64,000 nt of DNA from Morchella semilibera (taxonomy: Eukaryota; Ascomycota; Pezizomycetes; Pezizales; Morchellaceae): contig WBVU01000019.1 of NCBI GenBank assembly GCA_009192285.1, forward strand, positions 1,013,182-1,077,181, written 5' to 3'. A program made the translations under genes and the position numbers. The notes beneath the pieces were generated by a model, which was not told the origin of the DNA, searched no databases, and saw only the letters and a list, made by a program, of their open reading frames with translations. This document shows, piece by piece, positions 9,175 through 20,235 of the stretch. The first letter of the stretch is position 1. Every line of letters begins with the position of its first letter.

Positions 9175-10260
9175 TCTTGCCATATACCTGGGTAGAGAAT
9201 AACGAAAAGAATCCTTGGGTTTTTCCTTCGATATTAATCTGGTGATCACTGTCCTCTGTTCCATACTTTTATAACACTCAAAAAACACTTCATTGATCTT
9301 GTGGAGTAACTAAGACCACCCGAGAAGAGAGACGAAAGGAACGACACAAGGTAGATTGAGGAGGGACAAGACGAAGAAAGGACAGTGGACGAGGCGAAGA
9401 GCAGCAGGGCAGGGAAAGTAAGGACCATATAAGGTACTTCCTAATTATGGGATTACCCTATGGGTAACCGATAAGGATGAGGAATAGTTCTCAGAGGGAT
9501 ACTAGAGACTCGTAGGCTTATGCGGGGGATAAGAACGCATCCTCTATGTACGAAGTTAACACGAAGATAAAGTAGAGAAGAAAGAGAGGAAAAGAATCAA
9601 AGGAAACCTCTAAGCCCTATATTTATAGCTATCTACCTCCTGACTGGTACAACCTGAACTTATACTTCGCATGATCTCTTGCTCACATCATAAGGACATT
9701 GATCCCTGTACCACAATTACAAATACATTAGGCCACCGAAACCCATAAAATCTTTTAAAGGATCGTCAGCTAACACTCTTCATTATACATGCTAACGCCA
9801 TCTCTAAGTAGTTCCTAGAACGCCGGGACAATTGAGTCTAGCATAGGCTATAGATCAGCGACTTTTTCATGTCTGGTCTGGTTGGTCCTAATTGATTTTA
9901 AGGATCTGCAGAGCATTTTGATAGAATCCTGCTGATTGTAGGTTGAGATATAGTCTTCCCATTCTATTTTGTCTTAAACCACTGAACGACCTCTTTCCAG
10001 CTGGGCTGGTTATTTAGATGTGCATATTCATTGTTGACCCACTCGCAAATCGCATGCTTCTCTGCTTTAGAGAACCCTTGTGTAATGAGGGGCGACATGG
10101 CTGTAGTGGGGGTGGTGAAAACGAGGAATTGTGGGTCAAGCATTGAAAAAAAGAGTAGTAAATCAGAATTGTAGAGCCCCATTTGCAAAAGGATTTCCCT
10201 AGATAACCCTAAGCTATTTATATCCGTACCATATACAGGTATCTTCCACGGTATTGTCAT
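9175..10260 (-). pseudogene. Second pogo-like transposase relic, split by a solo LTR
   Basis: Reading on the minus strand from ATG at 10260, a 98-codon open stretch ends in HAICEWVNNEYAHLNNQPSW and EVVQWFKTK. Past an in-frame stop (9964-9966) the same frame gives NGKTISQPTISRILSKC, the end of a CENP-B-type N-terminal DNA-binding domain. A solo LTR then interrupts (9297-9830). Beyond it RTVITRLISKEKPKDSF follows the expected order of the second helix-turn-helix part. The catalytic domain is not visible downstream. Several stops and frame changes make it dead. Confidence 0.6.
9297..9830 (-). mobile_element. Divergent solo LTR inserted in transposase relic
   Basis: The reverse complement starts TGTCCCGGCG, like the LTRs at 1461 and 3542, and shares their layout, including the GTTACTCC near the 3' end, but is shorter (534 bp) and diverged. 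ATTGA flanks both sides (9292-9296 and 9831-9835), a 5-bp target duplication. Transposase homology resumes on either side, supporting the borders. The 3' end (CTCCACAAGA) differs from the CACA of the other copies. Confidence 0.7.
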
Positions 10261-11338
10261 AGCTAACTCATCGTTCTAGCTTACCTAAAAAAAACTGGAC
10301 TGGCAGCCTCTACCCTAACTAAGAAAATATCCTTCTATCAGGTACCTTCATAGCGAGCTTTCTCTGTATCATGTGTCATTACCGGTGACAATGTCATTGC
10401 GGAATATCTGCTAGACAAGTGTTCCGACACCAATCTCATATCCTCGAGACCAGTCCAAAGGTTTACGCCCCTGTTCGCAACCTTGGGTAGATATATTGAA
10501 ACGCTGACAGTACTACTGAGTAGAGCGGATATCAACGGAAGGGGCGTTGAAATAGAGACGTTTCTGCATCTGGCATAGAAAATGAGAAAGTATGCCTAGA
10601 GTGCAGGGGACGTTGTCAACCTTGGTAGGATACCGTTCGATTCCCACCCCGGGAAATCGATCTTCTCGGTAGAGAGGTCGGCAGGCAGGCGGAGAGGTGG
10701 GTTCTGTGCTTTTGTTAGTCTTGGTCCTGGACCACGCCTCGTTATGGGCTGGGCTGTTGGGTTTCGGGAAGTGTGTTGGTCTATTCTCAATTGTTTGTTG
10801 GAACTGACTAGGGGATTGTGTCTCTGTACGGTTGGGCTACAGTTTGCTCCTTCCTCGCAGGAATTCCTAGTCTGTCCCCTCCCTTCTGGTCTTCCTGCAC
10901 AGGTCCGGAAAGGCGGAGTGGGAGGCCTCGCGGAGGTTGCGATATGCAGCCGGGAATGTATATGTAGCCATACTGGGGTGCTGTTTGTAATATGATCTGC
11001 GCTTGTTTTACGCACCGGGTAGCCATGGATCAATAATCGATTCTACACTAAACGAGACAGTGAGGAGTATGAAGGGTACAATTCAAATACTTCGTATATA
11101 TACGTTTGTGCTTTTATCCTTGGAACTCTTCATTTCACAAATTGTGTTGCGTTACCCTCCGGGATCATTCCCAGGAAAGCACTTTTCTGTGATACGTGTA
11201 GGAGGTATCGCTCAAGGAGTATTGGCCTACTTGATAAGTGAAGCAAGATTCTACAAAAGAGCATTGTAGAATTAGATTTTACGGGAAACACCATCTAACA
11301 CTAAGACTCCAAAGGTAATCACCAAAATTGGACCAAGC
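10261..11338. other. Intergenic, no recognised gene
   Basis: Several overlapping short ORFs on both strands, none with family resemblance. A perfect 9-bp inverted repeat (ATTCTACAA at 11248-11256, complement 11264-11272) could be a small hairpin or terminator-like structure. Confidence 0.4.
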
Positions 11339-12046
11339 CTAGCAACAGACATATATCAAAACGCCATAGCATAGTCCAACCTTCAACCAATTCAGGATTT
11401 CTTCCTGCTTCATGGTATCTATGCCAGCTGGCCCCCCAGAAATCCTTTCAAGGTCCTCCTTTTCAATACCCGTCGACGTGCCAGTCTGCCCTCCACAACC
11501 TTCGTAGCCTTCTCGATTGTTCTCTTCATCTCCCACCAGTACCTCCGGACAGCCGGCTCTCTCCAGACGTCCTTCTGACAGTACTCCACCTCCACTTGCG
11601 GGTAAGGTCTGGGGAGCTGCCTCGGCGATATCCTCCCCGCCGGGAGAATCTGGAAGCTCCTCCTGCAGAGGGTCGATTTCGTCCTCACCAATGTACTCGT
11701 CATCCGAAATATCCGAGCCACTGTCCGTGAGAGTAGCCTCCGCGATGTCCTCTTCATCATCCTTGTCCTCACTCTCGTACTCCCTCCAATCCCAACACGT
11801 CTTCCACCGGTTATTCGCCTCCAGAGCCATATTTCCCGCCTTCCGGCGAGAGAGAAATCTCAGCTTAACCTTCCGGTATAGTATAGCAAAAACCTGATCC
11901 CCTGCTGCTGTATAGTTGAGCTCTTGTCCGTTCTGGGTGGCTCGGGAGCCTCCAACTCCCGCAGCCACCGCTCCCCCGGTTCCAGCGGGTGCAACTAGAT
12001 TTCCCCTCCCACTCTGAGTCCGCCTCCTCGCCGCAGATTTAACCAT
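11339..12046 (-). CDS. Putative acidic protein, unrecognised (235 aa)
   Basis: One open frame of 235 codons on the minus strand, the longest unspliced ORF outside the gene island. The first 30 residues are basic and Gly/Ala-rich (VKSAARRRTQSGRG), then a region with KVKLRFLSRRK and WKTCWDWREYE. A strongly acidic stretch (ESEDKDDEEDIAEATLTDSG and onward, residues about 90-145) follows, with a Gly-rich tail. The final residues after ILNWLK look like read-through into an intron or 3' region. GC content is higher than in flanking sequence, supporting coding. Function unknown; it could be a gene, a gene fragment or chance. Confidence 0.35.
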   Translation of the reverse strand: MVKSAARRRTQSGRGNLVAPAGTGGAVAAGVGGSRATQNGQELNYTAAGDQVFAILYRKVKLRFLSRRKAGNMALEANNRWKTCWDWREYESEDKDDEEDIAEATLTDSGSDISDDEYIGEDEIDPLQEELPDSPGGEDIAEAAPQTLPASGGGVLSEGRLERAGCPEVLVGDEENNREGYEGCGGQTGTSTGIEKEDLERISGGPAGIDTMKQEEILNWLKVGLCYGVLIYVCC

Positions 12047-12851
12047 CGATGCATTATGGACAACCCGGTACCCAACTATGAGATAGAGATTAACCCTATT
12101 ATCGAACGTGTTATAGGATATCCGGGGTGTTGCGTTAAGAGTGTTGCGACTGGTGTGGAACTAGAGTGATAAGTTGTGAAGAGAGTCGGTCGGGTAACCA
12201 ACAAGGGTCTCGGTTAGATATAATGGGGTTGCGCCATCCATGAGGGGTGCGTCGCAATAGCATGGGTTTGTTGGCTTACGCGTTTTATCGCATGTGGGAG
12301 ACTCTCCCTGAAAAAGTATAGAAGCGGGGTAGGGTGCTTGGCACCTTTAACGTCTCATTGTATTAACGCCTTGGCTCCTGGAAGGTTACATGGTCGCAGA
12401 TAGTATGGGTTGTTTTAGGAAGCAACGCCGATGTATGGAATCAGGAAGGTGTGGCGAGGATAGAATGGTATTGAAGGAATTATGGCGTGAACTTAGATAG
12501 AAGACGCGTCTTGGCCTCGAGCCACTCATGTATAAATAGAAGCCTGATTTGCTGCCCTCGTCTTGTTGGAATCCTCATCCTTCAAAAAGTCAAGCGAGCG
12601 GAATCCGGTTTACAATATTACTTGTTTAAAAGATACAGAACTATTGCTTAGCAAAAGCCATATCCCAAATTCTTTCGGGATATCCCTTTACACTATATTG
12701 TACCCTATCCGATTGCTTACTCTACAAGCATACCACTGCTTCTTGACGAAGACTCTTCGCTTAAACAACTACTTTGTGTGATTGCTAGGTACGGATAGTA
12801 CACGGGCACTTGGTACGAGAATAAGAGAAGTAGCGATCGAAGGAAGTCGGT

Positions 12852-13176
12852 TATAACATAATCGTCCCCGGGAATCCACAGTGCATTCTCGCGCCTCGTT
12901 TATTGCCGCACCCCTGGACCAGACTCACAAGATCGAGATTAGCCCCGCACCCAACTATTTATTCGGGATTATTCTTACATACGAGGCGCAGATATCAAGA
13001 AATTCTCGTCCAAAAGTGACGTATAGTCTTTATAGACAAATGATGATGGATCGCTCGTACCATTCAAGTCATTCCTAGCGCCGCTTCCACCCTCGCCGTC
13101 GCCTTCACATCCACCTTCATCTTTACCTCTATAACATAATCGTCCCCGGGAATCCACAGTGCATTCTCGCGCCTCG
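12852..13176 (+). repeat. Direct repeat pair, 47 bp identical, 278 bp apart
   Basis: The segment 12852-12898 (ATAACATAATCGTCCCCGGG and on to GCGCCTCG) recurs at 13130-13176 without change. Each copy is followed by related GCCGCACCCC...GGACTCACAA sequence, so the duplicated unit is larger and partly diverged. Confidence 0.8.
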
Positions 13177-13199
13177 CTTAGCTTAGTGCCGCACCCCCG

Positions 13200-13470
13200 G
13201 ATCGGACTCACAACATTGGCCTAGCTCCGCACCTCGCTTATCTTAGCTCCGCACCCACCCATTTATATTGGTTAGCCCCCCCATTTTATTGGGATTAGCC
13301 CCGCACCCGACCATTTTAGCTCCGCACCCACCCATTTATTTGGGATTAGCCCGCACCCGACCATTTTAGCTCCACACCCGACCACTAATTCGGGTTTAGC
13401 CCCGCACCCAAGGTTCCGCACTCAACTAATTTATTCGGGATTAGCCCCGCATCCGACTATTTATTCCCAC
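13200..13470 (+). repeat. Degenerate short tandem array (GATTAGCCCCGCACCC type)
   Basis: Eight or so units of about 25-35 bp containing TTAGCYCCGCACCC followed by ACC/ACT-ATTTATT-GGGA. Units vary in length and sequence. A related unit also lies at 12930-12970. No coding potential. Confidence 0.7.
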
Positions 13471-14140
13471 ACATTGAATCCTGATCACTACATTGTATTC
13501 ATGAAAAATACAGTCTCGGAAATGGGGGTAAAAGTGTGCATAACTGTAAGCAGCATCGTGAGAAGAGTATCCTATCATACCATATCAATAGTCAATCTGC
13601 CATTCCACATACTGTAGGTTTCCCCAAGACGAATCACTCTCTCTCATTGTTTTAGTCCTTCAAAGGGTGACATGTTGCATCCGGCTCGTCTAAGCTCATC
13701 CAAAAGTGACATGTAGTCTTTACCAAGAAGCGACACGACGGAGGAAGCTAAACATGATCGGGACTAGTTCGTGCCATTACACCATTCTTGGCACTGTTTC
13801 CAGGTCTTAAGCACCCTAACCCCCACCTTAATCTTCCTTTCCATCTTCACCTCCGCCTCCGCCTCCATCTTCATCTCCACCTCCATCCTTACATCCATAT
13901 CTATCTCTATCTCGAATATCTCCTCCCCTATTCTGACGCCTATGCTAATTATAGGGCTTTCTGGTAGGGTGTCTTTAGGGTTAAGGTTAACAGAAAATGG
14001 CGAGGTACTTCGCAATGAGCAAAAGTCAATCCCAAGCTGACTGTACGGCAGCTTTTCCTTTGTAACAAGAGGGTAAGAGAGGCCGTACAGCGCTATTTAC
14101 CTCCAATTATATTACACATAGGACACTGCACGGTATCTTA
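13471..14140. other. Non-coding; pyrimidine-rich microsatellite-like stretch
   Basis: 13837-13920 is an imperfect (CTCCAY)n/(CTCCGC)n run that creates spurious ORFs on both strands. The segment around 13690-13720 (CCAAAAGTGACATGTAGTC) resembles 13010-13035 (CCAAAAGTGACGTATAGTC), so part of this region is another copy of the repeat upstream. Confidence 0.5.
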
Positions 14141-14278
14141 CTCTGTCAAAACCCCGTCCTCTATTATGCCCCGGAATCGTGTACCCCTTGCTCCCTCACC
14201 ATACAATGTTCAAAGGCCAGTTTGCGTCACATACTAACTAATGTTGCGCTGGATGACTACGCCTCGCATACAAATTCA
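14141..14278 (+). repeat. Dispersed repeat, copy 2
   Basis: Partner of 8788-8923: starts CTCTGTCAAAACCCC, ends CGCATACAAATTC, with moderate divergence throughout. Confidence 0.7.
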
Positions 14279-14746
14279 ACGCCCCCTCATCAGCCAAGCT
14301 CACCACCACACTCGCAAGCATGCTCGCCTCCATACCATAGAAGACACCCATCTATATAGCTTTCTGCCTCTATACTCGCTTCCACACCACCAGAGCCATT
14401 ATGAGCCACACGCACATGGCTCCCTGGCTCAATATTTCTTCTCTTCCAAAACTACAACCTCATGCAAGCAAGCCCCGACTGCGTGCGAAGATGTTTATCC
14501 CTCATCATTGAACAGGGCTGTGAATTTCCTGAATCCTTTAGTGTCGGCAGTTTCTCGAACTGACCATTACATTTGGGGCCGGAGGCCGCTCCTCACTAGT
14601 ATATGATAAAACCGTACGAACCAATAGATCAAGGAGCTCAGACTCTACCGGCTGTACCAACTGTTTATCTTGACAGTTTGAACCGGTTTCATATCTTTGC
14701 ATCCTCACTATGATAACAGTCCAAAAAAATAACTAGCAATGTTCTC

Positions 14747-14810
14747 GAACAGGGTGTTCAAGCCAAAGAACTGGGGTGTTCAAGCTCAGAAACCGGAGTA
14801 TTCGAGCCCA
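14747..14810 (+). repeat. Three 21-bp tandem units
   Basis: GAACAGGGTGTTCAAGCC, GAACTGGGGTGTTCAAGC and GAAACCGGAGTATTCGAGC follow one another at 21-bp spacing. The surrounding 14640-14945 is dotted with AACCGGTTT-like palindromes. Confidence 0.6.
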
Positions 14811-16700
14811 TAAACATGAGTTGTATGAACCGGTTTTGCAGCTTTCCAAACCGTTCGGCTCATGGATTGATGGCGGCAAGATCTGCACCAATTGTTCAGT
14901 TAAACGATTCGGTTAAACCGGTACCATATAACCGGTAAACAACTGTAAACCTTAGGACATGCCTAAATCTATGTCATGGGCACACCCATAGTGACGCCTA
15001 GGACACGCTCAAATTAATACCCAAAGGGACGACTAGAACACGACATTCACGGCTTCCGTAGGTAGGGCGGTGGGCGCACAGGCAGTCGGCGCAATCTGGG
15101 GTGGGTCATGATCTGTGGTTTAGCAGCAGATGCAAGCCTTTTCTCACATATTCACCTGCGCCAATCAAAGCTCAGAAGCAGGCTTTATCGATACGTCTGT
15201 CTGAACCTAATCAGTACTCAGAAACACGCTTTTCAATCCGAAGCTATGTTTGGAATCATTTTTTTTGATTTCTGATAAGCGCTCAGGAAGATGTATACTC
15301 ACCACTTGGAAACATGGGTTTTTTCACGACTAAACTGTACCACGATCTCCATCTCGAGCTCGTCCACTATTTACATTTATCTCAAGATCAATAATTCAAT
15401 TATATTTTTTTACCATTACCGAAGATAGTCTGAACAAAATATTGCATTTTAGACGTCATCTCCGTTTGTCTTACATTTCTTTCCAGACCTCGAAGTATTA
15501 TTGCCATGATTAACAGTTGTAATCCCCTCCATATAGCGAAACCGCTCGGTCTCACGCTTTGACAATTCTAGCTTGCTCCTCAACATGTCGTATTCCACTT
15601 CCAATACCAAATTCCTCCTACCAGAAGCTCATTTTTCGAGTTTTTGATTGATTATTTCAACCTCGGTTATTAATGCAGATCTCTCCTTGACCCGTATCTG
15701 GGATCAGCATTCTTGCATGTACCAGAACCAATCGTATGGCTATTTGGGCCTTCATCTATTACATCAGGAACCTTTAGACCTCCAAGGACCTTGACTAGCA
15801 TAATAACAAAGCCGGACACCTCGCCTTCCGTACTCTATATTAGTACCAGCAATTTGTTCTAGTGGTAAAATAAATAAAAACTTTGACATATGATTATCCA
15901 GTTTTGACCTTATAGGCGATATAGAAATAAAAGTGGAAGGGCTCAAAATTTTGAAGTTATGATAGTTGAGTTTATTGCTCATACAACCATCCATTATTCA
16001 TGAACGATATCTGGAGTTGCAGTATCACAGGGTGCATCTGAAAATTAATTGTTTTGCAAATTAACGTATCACGCCAAACCCTCCAGCCATGTATATAGGT
16101 AGGGTTCTGCGCAATGCACGAACTATTTTATAAACTCAGTCAAATCTGCTCCACTATCTCAGTAATCGCATACCCATACAAGTTTTTACAATCTGAATTA
16201 CTGTACCTGTATATATATGGCTTGTGCTCTGCCTTATACTATTACCACCAACTACGAGACCTCTAGACAAAGCAGATAAAGACTCTAGATCCTCGGCAAG
16301 TGCTGCAAAATGTTAGGTCAACATGCAAAATTACTGCTATTAAAATGGAATTACGCACTGATACTCTCTGAAGGAAGTGAAGCGTACTTCCAGTCCCTGT
16401 TTTGGGATTAGCGACAATACAAATATAGAGACTTATAGCTGTTAACGTTACCGACACCAACCTCGAAGACTATTTCTCGACACGGGATACAATAATTTTA
16501 AAGGGCTTTTTTCCTATTCAATCCCTTTTATTGCCTGTCGCAGTAATCAGTTTTAATTGCTTGAGTAGAGATAGAAAAATACTGGTACCATTTTTTCATT
16601 CAAGAATGGTCGAGATAAAACTGGCTCCAATCCGGTCATCATAGAAATAAATATTAGTCTTTTTCTTCCTGTCAGAACCTTCTCAGAAATATAACTTAAT
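14811..16700. other. Non-coding, no recognised feature
   Basis: AT-rich sequence with only short unconvincing ORFs on both strands. I recognise no repeat family, RNA or protein. Confidence 0.4.
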
Positions 16701-16718
16701 GAACAAATAAAATCTCCA

Positions 16719-17815
16719 GCCTAATTTCATATCGAGAGCTTGAGGTTTACCCTCGTCCCCTCTAAGTTAAATTAAGCCATCATGAGTACAAGACATTATA
16801 AACACCCAGCCTGATTCTGTTCAGGAGCTTGAGGTTTACCCTCGTCCTCCCAACATGAATCAAGCAATTATGGGTACATTGCGAATGCATTTGTATCAAG
16901 AGATTGTGGTCAACCCACGGCCCCTTATGCATCATGAAAATATTTTGAACTCAGTATTCATCGCATCACACTCTGGCCCGAATTAATTGAGAGTATGAGA
17001 ACTAGCCTCGGCCTCTCGATCATCATCAAGCATATATGACATGATTACTACCGATGCATATCCGATTATTTCTTTCGGGAGTAAAACATTCCCCCGGCTC
17101 TCACTATCTGCTCATATAGTGACGGGTACACCCAGCTAAAATCGATATCAAGAGATTGAGGTTTACCCTCGGCCCCTCAAATGTGATTTAAGCGATACGG
17201 GTTGAAAAAATTATTAGCCTGATTTGGTTGAGAGTGTGAGATCTAGCCTCGGCCCCACAATTACTTTCAAGCACCATAGCAATACCGAGCCTTATTCACA
17301 GAAAAACTGTGACGTATTTTTGAATCATATAAAAAACTTAACTTAAGTCAGCCTGAATTGCCTAAGAGTGTGACAGTTAGTTGCGGCACAATCCATTAGG
17401 GGATATCCGTCATAACATACCTTCGACTTGACCCCTACTTGATATCGTGTGCCTCAATAAATTGGAGTAAATGTAGTGGCTGGGAATACAACAGTCAGCC
17501 TCGACACATGAAACACTACCAAGTCATATCAGTTGAAGCATACCTTACTCTCAGCATTACTTTATGTCTCTTTCCAATGGCAATTGAAGTATATCTCGGC
17601 GGGATTGACTTATAGTAGAAGAGTTAGTCTCGATCATACTACGCGATATTAGAGCATACCCTAATCCTCGCCTCACTTTGTCTCTTCTGCCTATGGAAAT
17701 TTGACTACATCCAATCCTGACTGATTGAATATAACCGTTAGCCTCGTCACTTAATCGATTTCGGTTAGAGCATACCTTCACTCTAAGCATTACTTTGCCT
17801 CCCTTAACCATTTAA
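16719..17815 (+). repeat. Degenerate tandem array, about 80 to 116-bp units
   Basis: From 16719 to about 17400, units of 62-90 bp share GCCTGATT..TTGAGAG, TTGAGGTTTACCCTCG and TAGCCTCGGCC (starts near 16719, 16809, 16887, 16976, 17060, 17138, 17217, 17289, 17351). From 17414 the units lengthen to 116-123 bp, each opening with AGCATACCYT (17414, 17537, 17653, 17769; the last two intervals are exactly 116). Both parts retain the TTAGCCTCG core, so they look like one old satellite that changed unit length. Confidence 0.7.
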
Positions 17816-20084
17816 AAGTTGAAATTGAAATACCATCCATTACGGTAAAAACGGTTGCACCTTCATGATCAATGATACAGAGAATTCGCCGACTAACACA
17901 GTGTCTACTTCCTCGGCTATGCCTAGTACACGCCCCCCATAAACCTCTCTTAAGACCGTACAAACAAACATCACCCGAACTGGTCTCAACCTACCCCGAC
18001 TCCACCCTTTACTCTCTCACACTACTCATACATCTCCCAACCCTACGAAACTAGAAGTTTGATAAGGAATACTTTAATCACCATTTAAACATACAGCCTC
18101 TCTTCGCGTTTCTCTTTTTGACATTAATCATCGGTCGGAATGATTATCCACCACCGCTGTCATATGTACTGAGGCAATCTCATGAATCAGGTTTGTTTGG
18201 TTTCTTCTAGTCTGTTATACTTCACAGAGGTCTACAACTTATATACTCTTTGGTGCCATTGAAGTTCCTCTCAGAAGGAGGATCCATTATAAACAGCATT
18301 ACCAATCTCTCGACAAGCGATACAAATTCAGCAGTATCTGCAAGTACCGGGGTAGTTTTCTCTTTTGCTGGTGAAGCTGCCAACATCTCAGGTGGCCGTA
18401 TAGCTCACCGTATACCCGAAAGCTTCCTCAGCAACATGCCATTTATACTTTCGAGATAAGTGGGATGCTGGTTGATACTTTTCTCATTTACGGAAGTGTC
18501 ACCTCAAAAGTTGGCGGCATTTAATCACCAGTGAAAGAGATATGAAACCATAATACAACGGCCAGGACTTGTTACTTTACTGCAAGCGGTAGTTAGGGAA
18601 TAGTTAATCTACTACAAATACTTTTGCCAGAGCAGGTAAACAGAAACTCTCACTATTGGCCCCCCTGAAGTCAATCACTACTACTGATTACTTTGACACC
18701 AGGAGCTAACACTTCAATTTTACCCTTCTAGCCGGTTCAAGTCATATCTTGCAATAGCTACCACTCTACCGCTATGGAAGAACCCTGTAAATATATTTTC
18801 TATGCCCTTATCGCTCTCATCCACAGCGTTATAGGCAGTATTGATCATTTCTTCCAAAGCGTACGAAGGCTCGTCATCCGCCTACTACCACTCTTATTCT
18901 GAACTTTGGTACTATATTCCTCAACAAGGGCTCAATTCCAGCTAGGGTCTTACACTATTAATACCTTTGATTCCAAGCATCACATTAGTTCTCATCGACC
19001 TCACCCTATGGTCTCTATTATATCGGGTTACCTAAAGATTATGCTTCACGCTAAGGAGACAGCTGAATATCACCCGGTTGAGGGCTTGGCTTCTGTGCAA
19101 TATTGCTCGATATATTTCTGATGGTAGTGTGGTTCGAACCCTGATGCCGCCTAGTATCGTTGCCCGTAGTGATTTTACCCCTTTTTTCATACCGTACATA
19201 TAGTTATTTTACTTGAACGGGTAAGTAAGTAGGACATGATGGTGTAAAAATAGCATAAGCCACACCGCCATGTTCTACTCCGAGTCACCTACCCTTAATA
19301 CGGTAGTACATACGTAAAACCAAGAGTTAAACACTCCAGTAACATACGATTCTTTCGTTTACTTCACCTCTCTTTATATACTACCAAGAGAACCGATACA
19401 CCCACTCTATATCCTTAGGTCCGCGAACAATGTGAAGCATTCTGCCCCAACTCGACTTTCCGGAACAACAGTCAGTAACATGTTCAAATTTTACTGCATA
19501 GCTCATGCCCTAAAACCCACCAAAGAATACATCAAATAATTCTAGCCTGTACCTATAGTACATTGATTTTTAAATTAAATAAGTGTTGTTGTCTCACAGG
19601 GAATGTGTTTCCCAACTGGGAGCCAGGTAGTACGAACCAAATGTCCAGTAGTAACCGCAGGACTGGGAATGGGTCTATTCAACAGGTAAAGGTATACGTA
19701 CCCCTCAAGCGCACAGCCCACTTAAACGATTCCCTTTCAACCCCACTCCTTTCCTTGTAATCTACCACTCATAACACTCCCGAGCTCTATCTTCCGAAGC
19801 AATGTCTTAATTACCTACCGCTGCTTCAGTTACTCGTCATGGGCATATCGGTATCGTCTGTAACTATTACCACCCACCGGCATCTAGGAATCTATCTAAC
19901 CTCACAACAGACATCGGCCAAACACTCGCCAATAGTGTTGCACCACTGTCTTTGACTCCATATCGCATCCCAACTTTTGGTGCTCAGTTGCGCAAGGGGG
20001 CGGGCGGTATTGGCGCCCGCTGCGGTTGGGTTCGTTCCACCGAAAATTCCACTATTCTTCACCATCTCGACAACAATCAAACTG
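17816..20084. other. Non-coding, gene-poor
   Basis: Short ORFs only. An imperfect inverted repeat spans about 19225-19293: GTAGGACATGATGGTGT on the left pairs roughly with ACACCGCCATGTTCTAC on the right, possibly a decayed MITE. Nothing else recognised. Confidence 0.4.
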
Positions 20085-20235
20085 TATCCCTTAGGTTGTC
20101 AGTATATGCTGCCCCCCTAGAAAAAAAGCAAGCGTTGATAACAGATCTTGTTATCTCCATTATCAGGTAGTCGATCTCCCCTACAAATCCTAACCATCTG
20201 TTATAGGGGGCAGCATTGACAGCTTGAATAGGGAA
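20085..20235 (+). mobile_element. About 150-bp MITE (ATGCTGCCCCC family), copy 1
   Basis: Inverted ends: TATCCCTTAGGTTGTCAG with ATGCTGCCCCCCTA on the left, and TAGGGGGCAGCATTGACAGC leading to GGGAA on the right. Copies of nearly the same length and with the same ends lie at 50375-50523 and 53079-53229. No coding capacity and no clear target duplication. Confidence 0.75.

Noticed and set aside
10630-10660. Possible tRNA T-arm (CCGTTCGATTCCC)
   Set aside because: The bases on the two sides of the TTCGATT loop cannot pair as a T-stem, and no A-box or acceptor stem is found at the right distance.
13764-14040. Overlapping ORFs on both strands with repetitive I/S or E/M composition
   Set aside because: Products of a CTCCAT-type microsatellite-like stretch.
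19125-19150. Possible tRNA 3' half (GGTTCGAACCCTG)
   Set aside because: The T-stem does not pair on either strand and no A-box lies upstream.
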